Below are positions 1 to 8,573 of a stretch of DNA of 64,000 bases, one piece after another. How positions within the stretch are numbered: position 1 is the first letter of the stretch; each line of letters starts with the position of its first letter. The notes under the pieces were generated by a model that saw only the letters and a program-made list of their open reading frames with translations, did no database searches and was not told the DNA's origin. Position numbers and translations under genes: made by a program. Source of the DNA: a bacterium (lineage in GTDB: Bacteria; Pseudomonadota; Alphaproteobacteria; Rhodobacterales; Rhodobacteraceae); the NCBI GenBank assembly GCA_016124195.1, contig WGOE01000011.1:1-64000 (forward strand), read 5' to 3'.

Positions 1-126
1 CCAGCTCGCGGATTTACCATCGAGGCCGGCGATGCGGGGCGCATCGTCATAACAGGCCGAATAGATGACCGCAGCCGCGGCGAGCGCATGAGTGAAGAAA
101 ATCCTTGCAAGAGCGGGGGCATCCAT
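1..126 (-). CDS. possible N-terminal fragment of an unknown exported protein
   Basis: An open frame of 42 codons runs off the left edge of the window. It begins MDAPALARIFFTHA and continues with an alanine-rich hydrophobic stretch (about residues 8 to 24), which could be a signal peptide or membrane segment, followed by CYDDAPRIAGLDG. It would be divergent from the M20 amidohydrolase, with its start 91 bases away. No clear ribosome binding site is seen and other start codons are possible (ATG near 89 in another frame). I do not recognise the family; the rest of the gene lies outside the window. Confidence 0.3.
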   Translation of the reverse strand, partial: MDAPALARIFFTHALAAAAVIYSACYDDAPRIAGLDGKSASW

Positions 127-217
127 AGATGCGCCCAGCAAGGGTCGGCTTGCGCCGGCCCTTGCCAATCCCCGCGACCTCGTCTCATCATCGCGCTGCA
201 ATCAGCGCGAGGCGATC

Positions 218-1642
218 ATGCAGAACACCGCAGCCATCTGGGACAAGGTCGACCATCACCGCGAGGACCTGACCGGTCTGGCCGACCGCGTCTGGGCCAT
301 GCCGGAAACGCTTTACGCCGAATACCGGTCTTGCGCGGAACATACGGCGATGCTGCGGGCCAAGGGCTTTGCCGTGACCGAGGCTCTGGCCGGCATCCCC
401 ACCGCCGTGATGGGCGAGGCGGGATCGGGCGGGCCCCTCATCGCGATCCTCGGCGAATATGACGCGCTGCCGGGCCTGAGCCAGGTGGCCGGCATCGCCG
501 AGCCGCAGCCGGTCGAGCCGGGCGGCAACGGGCATGGCTGCGGGCACAACCTTCTGGGGTCGGCCGCGCTGCTTGCGGCCTGCGCGCTGAAGGACTGGCT
601 TGAGGAAACCGGCACGCCGGGCCGGGTGCGCTATTACGGCTGTCCGGCGGAAGAGGGCGGTGCGGCGAAGACCTTCATGGTGCGCGACGGCGCCTTTGCC
701 GACGTCGATGCCGCCGTGACCTGGCACCCCGATTGCATGACAAGGGTCGATGACCCCGAAAGCCTGGCCAACACGCGGATGGATTTCACCTTTCACGGGC
801 GGGCGAGCCATGCCGCGGCCTCGCCCCATCTGGGCCGTTCGGCGCTGGATGCGGTGGAGCTGATGTCGGTCGGCGTGAACTATCTGCGCGAACACATGGT
901 CCAGGACGCCCGCATCCACTATGCCTATCTGGATGCCGGCGGCTCTGCCCCCAATGTCGTGCAGGCCCGCGCCAAGGTGCGCTATTCGATCCGCGCCCTG
1001 CAACTGGCCGAGATGCTGGCGCTGGTCGAACGGGTCAAGGATGTGGCCCGCGGCGCCGCCCTGATGACAGGCACCACGGTCGAAATGCAGGTCTTTTCGG
1101 CGGTCTCCAACAATCTGGTCAACGAGGTGATGGACCGCACCATGCACCGCGCGCTGGAAGAACTGGGCGGCGTGCCCTTCGACGAGGCCGACCGCACCTA
1201 TGCCCGCGCCATCCAGGCCACCCTGTCGGCGGCTGACATCGCGGCCCCCTACCTGGGCGTGGCCATGATCCCGCGCCGGGACGAGCCCCTGTGCGACTAC
1301 ATCGTGCCGCTGCGTCCGGGCGGGCAGAAGATGATCGGATCAACCGATGTGGCCGATGTCACCTGGGCCGTGCCCACGACCGAGGTTCTGGTGGCGACCC
1401 ATGCGATAGGCTCTCCGGGGCACAGTTGGCAGATCACGGCGCAAGGCAAATCGCCGGCAGCGCACAAGGGGATGACCCATGCCGCCAAAGCCATGGCGCG
1501 CTGCGCGCAGATGCTGATTTCCGATCCTGCCCTTTTGGCCAAGGCCAAGGCCGAACATCAGGCGCGTCTTGCGGCCACGCCCTATGTCTGCCCGTTGCCC
1601 GCCGACCTTGCGCCGCCCTTGCAGCCTCGCCCCCCGGTCTGA
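218..1642 (+). CDS. M20 family amidohydrolase (AbgB-like)
   Basis: A 474-residue M20 metallopeptidase-type amidohydrolase, most like the aminobenzoyl-glutamate utilisation protein B branch that cleaves amide bonds of amino-acid conjugates in the cytoplasm. Seen: GEYDALPG (residues 79-86), GHGCGHN (105-111), AEEGG (144-148) and a TWHPD stretch near 168, which correspond to the metal-binding positions of the family. The C-terminal part carries the HAIGSPGHSW block typical of AbgB-like proteins. The start at ATG 218 was chosen because GAGG lies about 7 bases upstream; an in-frame extension to 92 has no binding site and reads like non-coding sequence. The substrate cannot be read from sequence; no abgA or abgT partner is in the window. 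Confidence 0.85.
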   Translation: MQNTAAIWDKVDHHREDLTGLADRVWAMPETLYAEYRSCAEHTAMLRAKGFAVTEALAGIPTAVMGEAGSGGPLIAILGEYDALPGLSQVAGIAEPQPVEPGGNGHGCGHNLLGSAALLAACALKDWLEETGTPGRVRYYGCPAEEGGAAKTFMVRDGAFADVDAAVTWHPDCMTRVDDPESLANTRMDFTFHGRASHAAASPHLGRSALDAVELMSVGVNYLREHMVQDARIHYAYLDAGGSAPNVVQARAKVRYSIRALQLAEMLALVERVKDVARGAALMTGTTVEMQVFSAVSNNLVNEVMDRTMHRALEELGGVPFDEADRTYARAIQATLSAADIAAPYLGVAMIPRRDEPLCDYIVPLRPGGQKMIGSTDVADVTWAVPTTEVLVATHAIGSPGHSWQITAQGKSPAAHKGMTHAAKAMARCAQMLISDPALLAKAKAEHQARLAATPYVCPLPADLAPPLQPRPPV

Positions 1643-1648
1643 GCGGGC

Positions 1649-2095
1649 TCAACCCCGCGTGGCGCGGAGCCGGATCACCACATCGACCCGGGCGATTTCG
1701 GTCCCGGCCGGCGCCTCGGGCAAGGCCGCGATCTGGACCTGATCGGCCGGCGCATCGGTCAGCACGTGGCTGTCTTCCCAGTAGAAATGCGGGTGATCGT
1801 CCATCCGCGTGTCGAAATAGCTGCGCGCGCCATCGACCACGACCTCGTTCATCAGCCCTGCCGCACAAAAGGCGCGCAGGGTGTTGTAGACGGTGGCAAG
1901 GCTGACCTTCTCGCCGATCTCGCCGGTCAGGGCGAACAGGCTTTCGGCGGTCACATGGCGGTTCTGCCCGTCCCCGACCAACAGCCGCGCCAGTGCCAGC
2001 CGCTGACGGGTCGGCCGCAAGCCGCCCTGCGCCAACCAATCGGTGGCGCGGAAAGCCTCTGCCGTCATGCTGCCGTCATCCTGCGCTGCCATCAT
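1649..2095 (-). CDS. irr: Fur-family iron response regulator, Irr type
   Basis: A 148-residue Fur-superfamily transcription factor. The N-terminal winged helix is seen at RPTRQRLALARLL (about 27-39) and the recognition region SLATVYNTLRAF (65-76). The dimerisation/metal region has YFDTRMDDHPHFYWED (about 93-108). This HPHFY arrangement and the lack of the CxxC zinc pairs of canonical Fur point to Irr, the alphaproteobacterial regulator that responds to haem and iron status. No haem regulatory GCPWHD motif is present, as is known for Irr proteins of Rhodobacter type. It lies 26 bases downstream of nhaA on the same strand, and fabA starts just beyond nhaA. Assignment to Irr rather than another Fur paralogue is inferred from motifs and context. 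Confidence 0.8.
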   Translation of the reverse strand: MMAAQDDGSMTAEAFRATDWLAQGGLRPTRQRLALARLLVGDGQNRHVTAESLFALTGEIGEKVSLATVYNTLRAFCAAGLMNEVVVDGARSYFDTRMDDHPHFYWEDSHVLTDAPADQVQIAALPEAPAGTEIARVDVVIRLRATRG

Positions 2096-2121
2096 TCCCG
2101 GACTGATCTTGTATCAAACGA

Positions 2122-3309
2122 CTATAGCGAAGCGGCGCGCGCATGGCCAGACGGCTTGCGCCGCGCGAGGCGGCGCAGGCTGACCAGCCCCAGCCCCGCG
2201 GCCAGAACCGAGGCGGCCAGCACCCCCAGCCGCACCGCGTTCATCTCTGCCCCCTCGCCAAAGGCCAACCCGCCGATGAAAAGCGACATGGTAAAGCCGA
2301 TCCCGGCCAGCAGGCCCACCGCCATCATATGCGTCCAGCCCATGCCCAGGGGCAAGGTGCCGGCGCGCAGCTTGACCAGCAGCCAGGTCACGCCCAGCAC
2401 GCCCACGAACTTGCCCGCCAACAGCCCCAACCCGACGCCCAGCGCGATCTGCCCACCCTGCCCGGCCATCGACAGGTTACCCAAGGGCAGGCCGGCATTG
2501 GCAAAGGCGAAAAGCGGTACGATCAGGAAGGTGACCCAGGGCTGCAGGACCTCGGCCAGATGGTGCAGCGGCGCGCCGCCCTTCCTGTCCTTCAAAGGAA
2601 TGCAAAAGGCCATGACGACGCCGGCCAGCGTGGCATGGATGCCGGATTTGAGCACCAGAAGCCACAGCACGACCCCCAGAACCACCGCCGGCGCAAGGCT
2701 CGCCACCTTCATCCGCGCCAGCACCAGCATGGCCGCGACCGGAACCACTGCCGCCAGAAGGTAGGTCGCGTCCAGGTCATGGCCGTAAAAGATCGCGATG
2801 ATCAGGATCGCGCCGAGGTCATCCAGAATGGCCAAAGTAAGCAGAAAGCTGCGCAGCCCCACCGGCAGGCCCGGCCCGGCCAGCGCGAGGACCCCAAGCG
2901 CAAAGGCAATGTCGGTCGCGGTGGGAATGGCCCAGCCCGAGGTCACCCCGGCACCCGCGGTCAGTGCCAGATAGACCAGCGCCGGGCAGGCCATGCCGCC
3001 CAAGGCCGCCATGCCCGGCAAGATCACCGCGCGCGGGTCGCGCAGCTTGCCTTCCAGCATCTCATATTTCAGTTCCAGGCCGACGGTCAGGAAGAAGACG
3101 GCCATCAACCCGTCGTTCACCCAGAAGATCAACGGCTTGGCCAGTTCCTTGGCACCGACGCCGACAGAGATCGGCAGGTCGAGAAAGGTCTGGTAGAGGC
3201 CCGCCATCGGCGAATTGGCCGCCACCAGCGCAAGAACCGTCGCGCCGATCAGCACCAGCCCGCCCAGCGCCTCTCGCGATAGGGGCACGTCCCCGGCAGC
3301 GTCGGTCAT
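2122..3309 (-). CDS. nhaA: Na+/H+ antiporter NhaA
   Basis: A 395-residue inner-membrane Na+/H+ antiporter of the NhaA family, which exchanges external protons for cytoplasmic sodium and supports pH and salt tolerance. The hydrophobic segments of the family are present along the whole length. The ion-binding core is intact: ATDIAFALG carries the conserved first Asp and AILDDLGAI the paired Asp residues (E. coli D163/D164). Start at ATG 3309 is supported by GGACGAGGG directly upstream; an in-frame extension of 21 residues to 3372 lacks support. The C-terminal tail is short and basic. It is followed after 26 bases by irr, so the two may be cotranscribed. Confidence 0.95.
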   Translation of the reverse strand: MTDAAGDVPLSREALGGLVLIGATVLALVAANSPMAGLYQTFLDLPISVGVGAKELAKPLIFWVNDGLMAVFFLTVGLELKYEMLEGKLRDPRAVILPGMAALGGMACPALVYLALTAGAGVTSGWAIPTATDIAFALGVLALAGPGLPVGLRSFLLTLAILDDLGAILIIAIFYGHDLDATYLLAAVVPVAAMLVLARMKVASLAPAVVLGVVLWLLVLKSGIHATLAGVVMAFCIPLKDRKGGAPLHHLAEVLQPWVTFLIVPLFAFANAGLPLGNLSMAGQGGQIALGVGLGLLAGKFVGVLGVTWLLVKLRAGTLPLGMGWTHMMAVGLLAGIGFTMSLFIGGLAFGEGAEMNAVRLGVLAASVLAAGLGLVSLRRLARRKPSGHARAASL

Positions 3310-3491
3310 CCCTCGTCCTTTCCGTTTTCCTGGCAAGTCGGTCCAAGATAGGCCTAAATCCCCGGGCCGCAATGGCAGGTTGTCCCGATCCCGCCGGATG
3401 CCGCACTTGCGCGCCCTTCTCGCGAAATGTTACACGGGCTGAAACAGGCCTGGCGGTTGCTGGCCCGCAGACATTGGGAGACTGACGGCAG

Positions 3492-4001
3492 ATGAGCGCT
3501 TTTCCGACCACATTCGACAAGGAAGCGCTTCTGGCTTGCGCGCGCGGGGAACTTTTCGGCCCCGGCAATGCGCAATTGCCCGCGCCGCCGATGCTGATGA
3601 TGGACCGGATCACCGAAGTGTCGGAAGACGGCGGCGCCTTCGGAAAAGGCCATGTCGTGGCCGAGTTCGACATCACCCCCGACCTTTGGTTCTTTGCCTG
3701 CCACTTTCCCGGCAATCCGATCATGCCGGGCTGCCTCGGGCTCGATGGCCTGTGGCAGCTGACCGGCTTCAACCTGGGCTGGCGCGGCTGGCAGGGGCGC
3801 GGCTATGCGCTTGGCGTGGGCGAGGTTAAGCTGACCGGCATGGTGCGGCCCGACCGCAAGATGCTGCGCTATTTCGTGGATTTCACCAAGGCGCTGTCGA
3901 CCCGGCGTCTGACCATGGGCGTGGCCAATGGCCGCGTCGAAGCCGATGGAGAGGTGATTTATCAGGTCACCGACATGAAGGTCGCCCTCTCTGCCAACTA
4001 A
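3492..4001 (+). CDS. fabA: 3-hydroxyacyl-ACP dehydratase/isomerase FabA
   Basis: A 169-residue bifunctional 3-hydroxydecanoyl-ACP dehydratase/isomerase, which introduces the double bond that FabB then elongates in unsaturated fatty acid synthesis. The hot-dog active site is intact: [20 protein letters not shown] holds the catalytic His (71) and Asp (85), matching His70 and Asp84 of E. coli. Full family length. It is first in fabA-fabB-fabI, all on the plus strand with short gaps (31 and 51 bases), so an operon is likely. It is transcribed divergently from nhaA-irr; the 182-base divergent gap must hold both promoters, but I could not assign boxes there. Confidence 0.97.
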   Translation: MSAFPTTFDKEALLACARGELFGPGNAQLPAPPMLMMDRITEVSEDGGAFGKGHVVAEFDITPDLWFFACHFPGNPIMPGCLGLDGLWQLTGFNLGWRGWQGRGYALGVGEVKLTGMVRPDRKMLRYFVDFTKALSTRRLTMGVANGRVEADGEVIYQVTDMKVALSAN

Positions 4002-4032
4002 TTCGGGCCCATGACCCCGGAAAGGATTTCCC

Positions 4033-5262
4033 ATGCGTCGCGTCGTCATCACAGGCATCGGCATCATCTCGCCCATCGGCAATTCGGCCGATGAGGTCGA
4101 GGCCTCGCTGCGGGCCGGCAAGTCCGGCATCGTCGCAGCACCCGACTATGCCGAGCGCGGTTTTCGCAGCCAGGTCAAGGGCCAGCCGCAGATCGTGCTG
4201 GAAGACCATGTCGACAAGCGCGACCTGCGGTTCATGGGGCCGGGGGCGGCGTATAACTTCCTGGCCATGAAGCAGGCGATTGCCGATTCCGGGCTGGAGC
4301 CTTCGGACGTGTCCAACGAAAGGTCCGGCTTGATCATGGGGTCGGGCGGGCCGTCCACCTCGAACTTCTTTCAGGCCTTCGACGCAGTGATGAACAAGGG
4401 CGCGCCCAAGAAGATGGGCCCCTTCATGGTCACGCGCTGCATGTCCTCGACCAATTCGGCCTGCCTTGCCACGCCCTTCAAGATCAAGGGGGTGAACTAT
4501 TCGATCACCTCGGCCTGTTCGACCTCGGCCCATTGCATCGGCAACGGGGTGGAGCAGATCCAGATGGGCAAGCAGGACATCGTCTTCGCCGGCGGCGGCG
4601 AGGAGCTGGACTGGACGCTGTCCTGCCTGTTCGACGCGATGGGGGCGATGTCGTCGAAGTACAACGATGCGCCCGCGACCGCCTCGCGCCCCTACGATGC
4701 CACGCGCGACGGGTTCGTCATCGCCGGCGGCGGCGGGGTCGTGGTGCTGGAAGAGCTGTCGCATGCCCTCGCCCGCGGTGCGAAGATCTATGGCGAGGTC
4801 ACGGGCTACGGCGCCACCTCGGATGGCCACGACATGGTGGCGCCTTCGGGTGAAGGTGGGGAAAGGTCAATGAAGCTGGCCCTCTCGACCCTGCCGCAGG
4901 GCAGAAAGATCGATTATATCAACAGCCACGGCACCTCGACGTCGGTCGGCGATGTGACCGAGATGGAGGCGATCCGTCGCGTCTTCGGCCGGGGCAAGAC
5001 CCCGCCGGTCTCTTCGACCAAATCGCTGACCGGCCATTCGCTGGGGGCCACCGGCGTGCATGAGGCGATCTATTCGCTCATCATGATGAACAAGGGCTTC
5101 ATCGCCGCTTCGGCCAACATCACCACGCTGGACCCCGCCCTCGATCCGGGCGAGATCGTCACCACGCTGCGCGAGGGGGTGGAACTGGATTCGGTCTTGT
5201 CCAACAGCTTCGGCTTCGGCGGCACCAATGCCACGCTCGTGATGAGCAAATATCTCGGTTGA
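4033..5262 (+). CDS. fabB: beta-ketoacyl-ACP synthase I FabB
   Basis: A 409-residue thiolase-fold condensing enzyme that elongates cis-unsaturated acyl-ACP made by FabA. Seen: nucleophilic Cys162 in ACSTSAHC, the two catalytic histidines at 299 (NSHGTSTS) and 335 ([10 protein letters not shown]), and the conserved Lys330 (STKS). The C-terminal [10 protein letters not shown] block is present. Full length for KAS I. Pairing with fabA immediately upstream supports FabB rather than FabF. An AAGGA ribosome binding site lies just before the ATG. Confidence 0.97.
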   Translation: MRRVVITGIGIISPIGNSADEVEASLRAGKSGIVAAPDYAERGFRSQVKGQPQIVLEDHVDKRDLRFMGPGAAYNFLAMKQAIADSGLEPSDVSNERSGLIMGSGGPSTSNFFQAFDAVMNKGAPKKMGPFMVTRCMSSTNSACLATPFKIKGVNYSITSACSTSAHCIGNGVEQIQMGKQDIVFAGGGEELDWTLSCLFDAMGAMSSKYNDAPATASRPYDATRDGFVIAGGGGVVVLEELSHALARGAKIYGEVTGYGATSDGHDMVAPSGEGGERSMKLALSTLPQGRKIDYINSHGTSTSVGDVTEMEAIRRVFGRGKTPPVSSTKSLTGHSLGATGVHEAIYSLIMMNKGFIAASANITTLDPALDPGEIVTTLREGVELDSVLSNSFGFGGTNATLVMSKYLG

Positions 5263-5313
5263 TCTGAAGCATTTGGCCAAACCGGAACACCGGGGCCGAT
5301 TTTGGGGGACAGA

Positions 5314-6102
5314 ATGGCAGATCTGATGCAGGGCAAGCGCGGCCTGATCATGGGCGTGGCCAACGAACGCTCCATCGCCTGGGGCATCGCCCGGGCCCTT
5401 CATGCCGAGGGCGCGGAACTCGCCTTCTCGTACCAGGGCGAGGCCTTCGGCAAAAGGGTCGAGCCCCTGGCCGCCTCGGTCGGGTCGGATTTCCTCGTCG
5501 ATGTCGATGTGACCAATGACGAAAGCCTCGACGCCTGCTTCGCCACCTTGAAACAGCGGTGGGGCAGGATGGATTTCCTGGTCCATGCCATCGCCTTTTC
5601 CGACAAGACCGAACTGACCGGCCGCTTCATCAACACGTCGCGCGGCAATTTCAGCCATTCGCTGTCGATCTCCTGCTATTCCTTCATCGACGTGTCGCGC
5701 CGCGCCTCTGAACTGATGCCGGAAGGTGGCAGCCTGATCACCCTGACCTATGCCGGGTCGAACCGGGTGACGCCCAATTACAACGTGATGGGCGTGGCCA
5801 AGGCGGCGCTGGAATCGGCCACGCGCTATCTGGCCAATGACCTCGGCCCGCAAAAGATCCGCGTCAACGCCATCTCTCCCGGCCCGATGAAGACGCTGGC
5901 CGGGGCCGCGATCGGCGGCGCCCGCGCCACCTTCCGCCACACCGAGGCCAACGCGCCCCTGCGTCAGAATGCCACGCTGGAGGCGATCGGCGGCACCGCG
6001 GTCTGGCTCTGCTCGGACTATGGCAATTGCACCAGCGGCGAGGTCGTCCATGTCGATTGCGGCTATCACGTGCTGGGCATGCCGCAGCAGGAAAACCTCT
6101 GA
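5314..6102 (+). CDS. fabI: enoyl-ACP reductase FabI (NADH)
   Basis: A 262-residue short-chain dehydrogenase-type enoyl-ACP reductase that completes each fatty-acid elongation cycle. Seen: GVANERSIAWGIA nucleotide-binding segment (14-26), Tyr146, and the catalytic Tyr156-x6-Lys163 in NYNVMGVAK, at the same numbers as E. coli FabI. Start at ATG 5314 has GGGGGA five bases upstream; an in-frame TTG at 5302 overlaps that site and is rejected. Last gene of the fabA-fabB-fabI set. Confidence 0.96.
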   Translation: MADLMQGKRGLIMGVANERSIAWGIARALHAEGAELAFSYQGEAFGKRVEPLAASVGSDFLVDVDVTNDESLDACFATLKQRWGRMDFLVHAIAFSDKTELTGRFINTSRGNFSHSLSISCYSFIDVSRRASELMPEGGSLITLTYAGSNRVTPNYNVMGVAKAALESATRYLANDLGPQKIRVNAISPGPMKTLAGAAIGGARATFRHTEANAPLRQNATLEAIGGTAVWLCSDYGNCTSGEVVHVDCGYHVLGMPQQENL

Positions 6103-6201
6103 GCGCTGACAAAGGCGGCAGGCGGGGCGGTTTTTGCTTGCGTCATGCTGCGGTTCAGGGCAACACTTGCATGATCAGCTAACTATTTCCAGAGGTGCGT
6201 C

Positions 6202-6606
6202 ATGCCCCAGATGATTTTCGTCAACATCCCGGTCACCGATGTGGCCCGAAGCCGCAAGTTCTATGAAGCGCTTGGCTACACGATCAACGACCGGTTCTCT
6301 GACGCCAGTTCGGCCTGCGTCGTCGTGTCGGAGGCGATCTATTTCATGATCCTCGACCACGAGAAATTCGCCTCCTTCGCGACCAAGCCGCTGGCCGATC
6401 CGGCCAAGAACACGGCGGTGATGATCGCGCTCAGCCAGGACAGCCGCGCCGCCGTCGATGCCATCACCGAGGCCGCGCTGAAGGCCGGCGGGTCCGAGCC
6501 CAAGCCCGCGCTCGACATGGGGTTCATGTACGGCCGCACCTTCCACGACCCCGATGGCAACGTCTTCGAGCCGATGTGGATGGACCCCGCGGCCGTGAAC
6601 GGCTGA
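6202..6606 (+). CDS. VOC superfamily protein (glyoxalase/bleomycin-resistance fold)
   Basis: A 134-residue vicinal-oxygen-chelate protein. It begins MIFVNIPVTDVARSRKFYEA, the first beta-alpha unit, and ends HDPDGNVFEPMWMDP, the conserved C-terminal metal-ligand strand. This single-polypeptide, two-module form is common among uncharacterised VOC proteins whose substrates are unknown. It follows fabI by 99 bases on the same strand and may be read through from it, but a functional link to lipid synthesis is not shown. A weak AGAGG binding site precedes the ATG. Confidence 0.8.
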   Translation: MPQMIFVNIPVTDVARSRKFYEALGYTINDRFSDASSACVVVSEAIYFMILDHEKFASFATKPLADPAKNTAVMIALSQDSRAAVDAITEAALKAGGSEPKPALDMGFMYGRTFHDPDGNVFEPMWMDPAAVNG

Positions 6607-6637
6607 CCCGGGGTCAGCTGCAGACGCGACCTGCAGC
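6602..6637 (+). terminator. two overlapping inverted repeats after the VOC gene
   Basis: GCTGACCC and GGGTCAGC (6602-6609, 6611-6618) face each other across the stop codon, and GCTGCAG/CTGCAGC (6617-6623, 6631-6637) form a second hairpin with a 7-base loop. The two overlap by two bases and so would compete. No T-run follows, so this would be a weak or factor-dependent terminator. Confidence 0.35.
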
Positions 6638-6649
6638 GTCATCCGGCAA

Positions 6650-6667
6650 CAAATACTCCCGCCGAAG
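6650..6667. repeat. single arm of the AAATACTCCCGCC repeat
   Basis: The sequence CAAATACTCCCGCCGAAGG resembles one arm of the inverted repeat at 18167-18215, where the same AAATACTCCC core appears in both orientations. It stands alone between the VOC gene and the tRNA, so it may be a decayed or half copy. Confidence 0.35.
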
Positions 6668-6699
6668 GCATTGGAAATAGCAGGTGTCTCATGGAGATT

Positions 6700-6773
6700 T
6701 GGAGCGGGCGACGGGAATCGAACCCGTGTCTTTAGCTTGGAAGGCTAAGGTCTTACCATTACACAACGCCCGC
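6700..6773 (-). tRNA. tRNA-Gly (anticodon TCC)
   Basis: On the minus strand the acceptor arm GCGGGCG (6767-6773) pairs with CGCCCGC (6704-6710), followed by discriminator T and an encoded CCA (6700-6702). The anticodon loop CTTCCAA sits on a TTAGC/GCTAA stem and gives TCC, which reads GGA and related glycine codons. The T-arm GGTTCGATTCC is canonical. The short D-loop GTAATGGTAAGAC is typical of bacterial glycine tRNAs. Length is 74 bases including CCA. Confidence 0.96.
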
Positions 6774-6893
6774 GCCAGACCTACATAATCGCGGTTGCGC
6801 CGCCGTGCAAGCCGGTCCTGCGCCGCAGTCCTGCCTTTGCCGCGACATGCCGCCGCGTCCCGCGCCGGTTCGGCGCGCGCAGGGGATGGCCTG

Positions 6894-7547
6894 TCACGCC
6901 TCGACCTCTTCGATCAGTTGCGGGCCGCGGGCGCGGTTCGAATTGACCGCCCGGTCCACGCGGTGGCTGCGCAGAACGCCGGGCGCCGAAGGTTTCATCA
7001 GCAGGGCCGCGCCATGCCCCGCCTCGCCCAGCCACAGCGGCCAGTCCTGCGGCTCCAGGATCAGGGGTTCCCGATCGTGGATATGCGCCATGTTGGGGCC
7101 TGCCGCGAGGGTCACGACGGCTGTACTCAGCGTGTCCTGCCAATGCTGCCACAGGCCACCCAGCGCAAGTGGCGCGCCATCGGCCCGCGTCACATACCAG
7201 GGCAACCGCGCGCCGCCCTCGCCCGCGCTCCATTCATAAAAACCCGAGGCGAGGACCAGACAGCGCCGCTGCCGGATCGGCTCGCGGAAGGCGGGTTTTT
7301 CGGCCACCGTGTCAGAGCGGGCGTTGATGATCAGCGGGCCGTCGGTCGGCGTCTTGTACCAGGGCGGGATCAGGCCCCAGCGCATCGGGCGCAGCCGGCG
7401 GCGGCCTTCTTGCGCGGTGACGACCGGCACGGGCTCGGTCGGGCAGATGTTGTAGCGCGGGCTTTCGGGCAGGTCATTGGCCGCCACCGCGTCAAAGAGC
7501 GCGGCAAGGGCCTCGTTCGGATGGGTCAGGGTCAGGCGTCCACACAT
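6894..7547 (-). CDS. SOS response-associated peptidase (SRAP/YedK/HMCES family)
   Basis: A 217-residue SRAP protein. Proteins of this family crosslink through Cys2 to abasic sites in single-stranded DNA and shield them from cleavage. Seen: MCGR start giving Cys2 after Met removal, RYNICPTEPVPVV, RWGLIPPWYK, NARSDTV, the LASGFYEWS block with the conserved Glu, and HDREPLIL with the C-terminal catalytic-type His. All hallmark segments are present. The start at 7547 is fixed by the need for Cys2; a 102-residue in-frame extension is not credible. It is convergent with nothing and lies 120 bases from the tRNA. Confidence 0.93.
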   Translation of the reverse strand: MCGRLTLTHPNEALAALFDAVAANDLPESPRYNICPTEPVPVVTAQEGRRRLRPMRWGLIPPWYKTPTDGPLIINARSDTVAEKPAFREPIRQRRCLVLASGFYEWSAGEGGARLPWYVTRADGAPLALGGLWQHWQDTLSTAVVTLAAGPNMAHIHDREPLILEPQDWPLWLGEAGHGAALLMKPSAPGVLRSHRVDRAVNSNRARGPQLIEEVEA

Positions 7548-7737
7548 GATGGGTCCGAACCTAGCAAACCCCGCCTCCGAGGGGGAGGGGGAAGCGCACC
7601 GCACAGGCCGATCCGGCCGCCTTGCCGGGGCTTCTCCGCCCTCGGCCCTTGAACTTGTCGTCGCCAGATTGTAACTACCACTGTCCCGTCTAGAATGGCC
7701 CGCTTGGCGGTCATGGCGGCTATTGCGGAGTTTACCC

Positions 7738-8439
7738 ATGTCCTGGACCGATGAGCGCGTCGAGACGCTCAAGAAGATGTGGGCCGAAGGCCAGTCGGCC
7801 AGCCAGATCGCCAAGGAACTGGGCGGCGTCACCCGCAACGCGGTGATCGGCAAGGTTCATCGGCTTGGCCTGTCCAACCGTGTCGGCCCCGGCGGTGCTG
7901 CGGAAGAAGAAATTGAAGAGACGCCGGTTGCGGCAGCCCCGGTGGCCCCGACCGCGCCACGGCCCGCCGACCCCGTTCGCCCGGCCGACCCGATCCGCGC
8001 CGCCGACACGCCGCGCACGGCGACGCCGGCAAACAACCCCGAGCCTGTACCGGCCGCGCCCACCGCGGCAGCGGCGGCCAGCGCAGATCAACCGGTCGCG
8101 GCGCCATCCTCCGCAACACCCGCCGCGAGTGCGGCGGCACCGGCACCTATCCCATCGCGCAAGGCGATCATCCCGGCCGGCCAACCGCTGCCGCCGCAGC
8201 CCTCGGCCAATGAAATCAGCCCCGAGGCGCTGGCTTCGGTGCGCGAGGTGGAAAAGCGCGCCAGGAAGCTGACCCTGATGGAACTGACCGAGCGGACCTG
8301 CAAATGGCCGATCGGCGACCCGGCGACCGAAGATTTCTGGTTCTGCGGCCTGCCCTCGGTTGCGGGCAAGCCCTATTGCGAGGCGCATGTCGGCGTGGCC
8401 TTCCAGCCGATGAGCGCACGGCGCGACCGCAGGCGCTGA
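7738..8439 (+). CDS. gcrA: GcrA cell-cycle regulator
   Basis: A 233-residue GcrA protein, an alphaproteobacterial factor that binds sigma-70 and methylated GANTC promoters to activate cell-cycle genes. The N-terminus MSWTDERVETLKKMWAEG and the helix-turn-helix with RNAVIGKVHRLGLS (to about residue 46) are diagnostic. A long Ala/Pro linker (about 50-150) follows, then the sigma-interacting C-terminal domain with TCKWPIGDP, FCG and YCEAH, which holds conserved cysteines and a histidine. GGAG lies 8 bases before ATG 7738. The linker is longer and more Pro/Ala-rich than in Caulobacter, as is usual for Rhodobacter relatives. Confidence 0.93.
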   Translation: MSWTDERVETLKKMWAEGQSASQIAKELGGVTRNAVIGKVHRLGLSNRVGPGGAAEEEIEETPVAAAPVAPTAPRPADPVRPADPIRAADTPRTATPANNPEPVPAAPTAAAAASADQPVAAPSSATPAASAAAPAPIPSRKAIIPAGQPLPPQPSANEISPEALASVREVEKRARKLTLMELTERTCKWPIGDPATEDFWFCGLPSVAGKPYCEAHVGVAFQPMSARRDRRR

Positions 8440-8454
8440 CCGATCTTGCGGGAA

Positions 8455-8473
8455 GATGGGCAGATTGCCCATC
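8455..8473 (+). other. perfect hairpin downstream of gcrA
   Basis: GATGGGCA (8455-8462) and TGCCCATC (8466-8473) form an eight-base perfect stem with a three-base loop, 16 bases after the gcrA stop. It is followed 22 bases later by the stronger terminator at 8495-8528. It could be an mRNA 3'-end stabiliser or a short repeat element. Confidence 0.4.
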
Positions 8474-8494
8474 CTACCTGACCCAACCGCGCCC

Positions 8495-8528
8495 AAGCCC
8501 CATCCGGTGACCTCTCCGGTGGGGCTTT
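8495..8528 (+). terminator. intrinsic-type terminator after gcrA
   Basis: AAGCCCCATCCGG (8495-8507) pairs with CCGGTGGGGCTTT (8516-8528) around an eight-base loop, with one bulged T. The stem ends in TTT. It would separate gcrA from rimO. Confidence 0.6.
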
Positions 8529-8573
8529 GCCCTTCGTGAAACGGCCCCTGTCCTTCAACCAACGGCCTCGCCC

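Noticed and set aside
7880-8160. Long open frames opposite to the gcrA linker
   Set aside because: They are shadows of the Ala/Pro-rich linker in high-GC sequence with no start signal.
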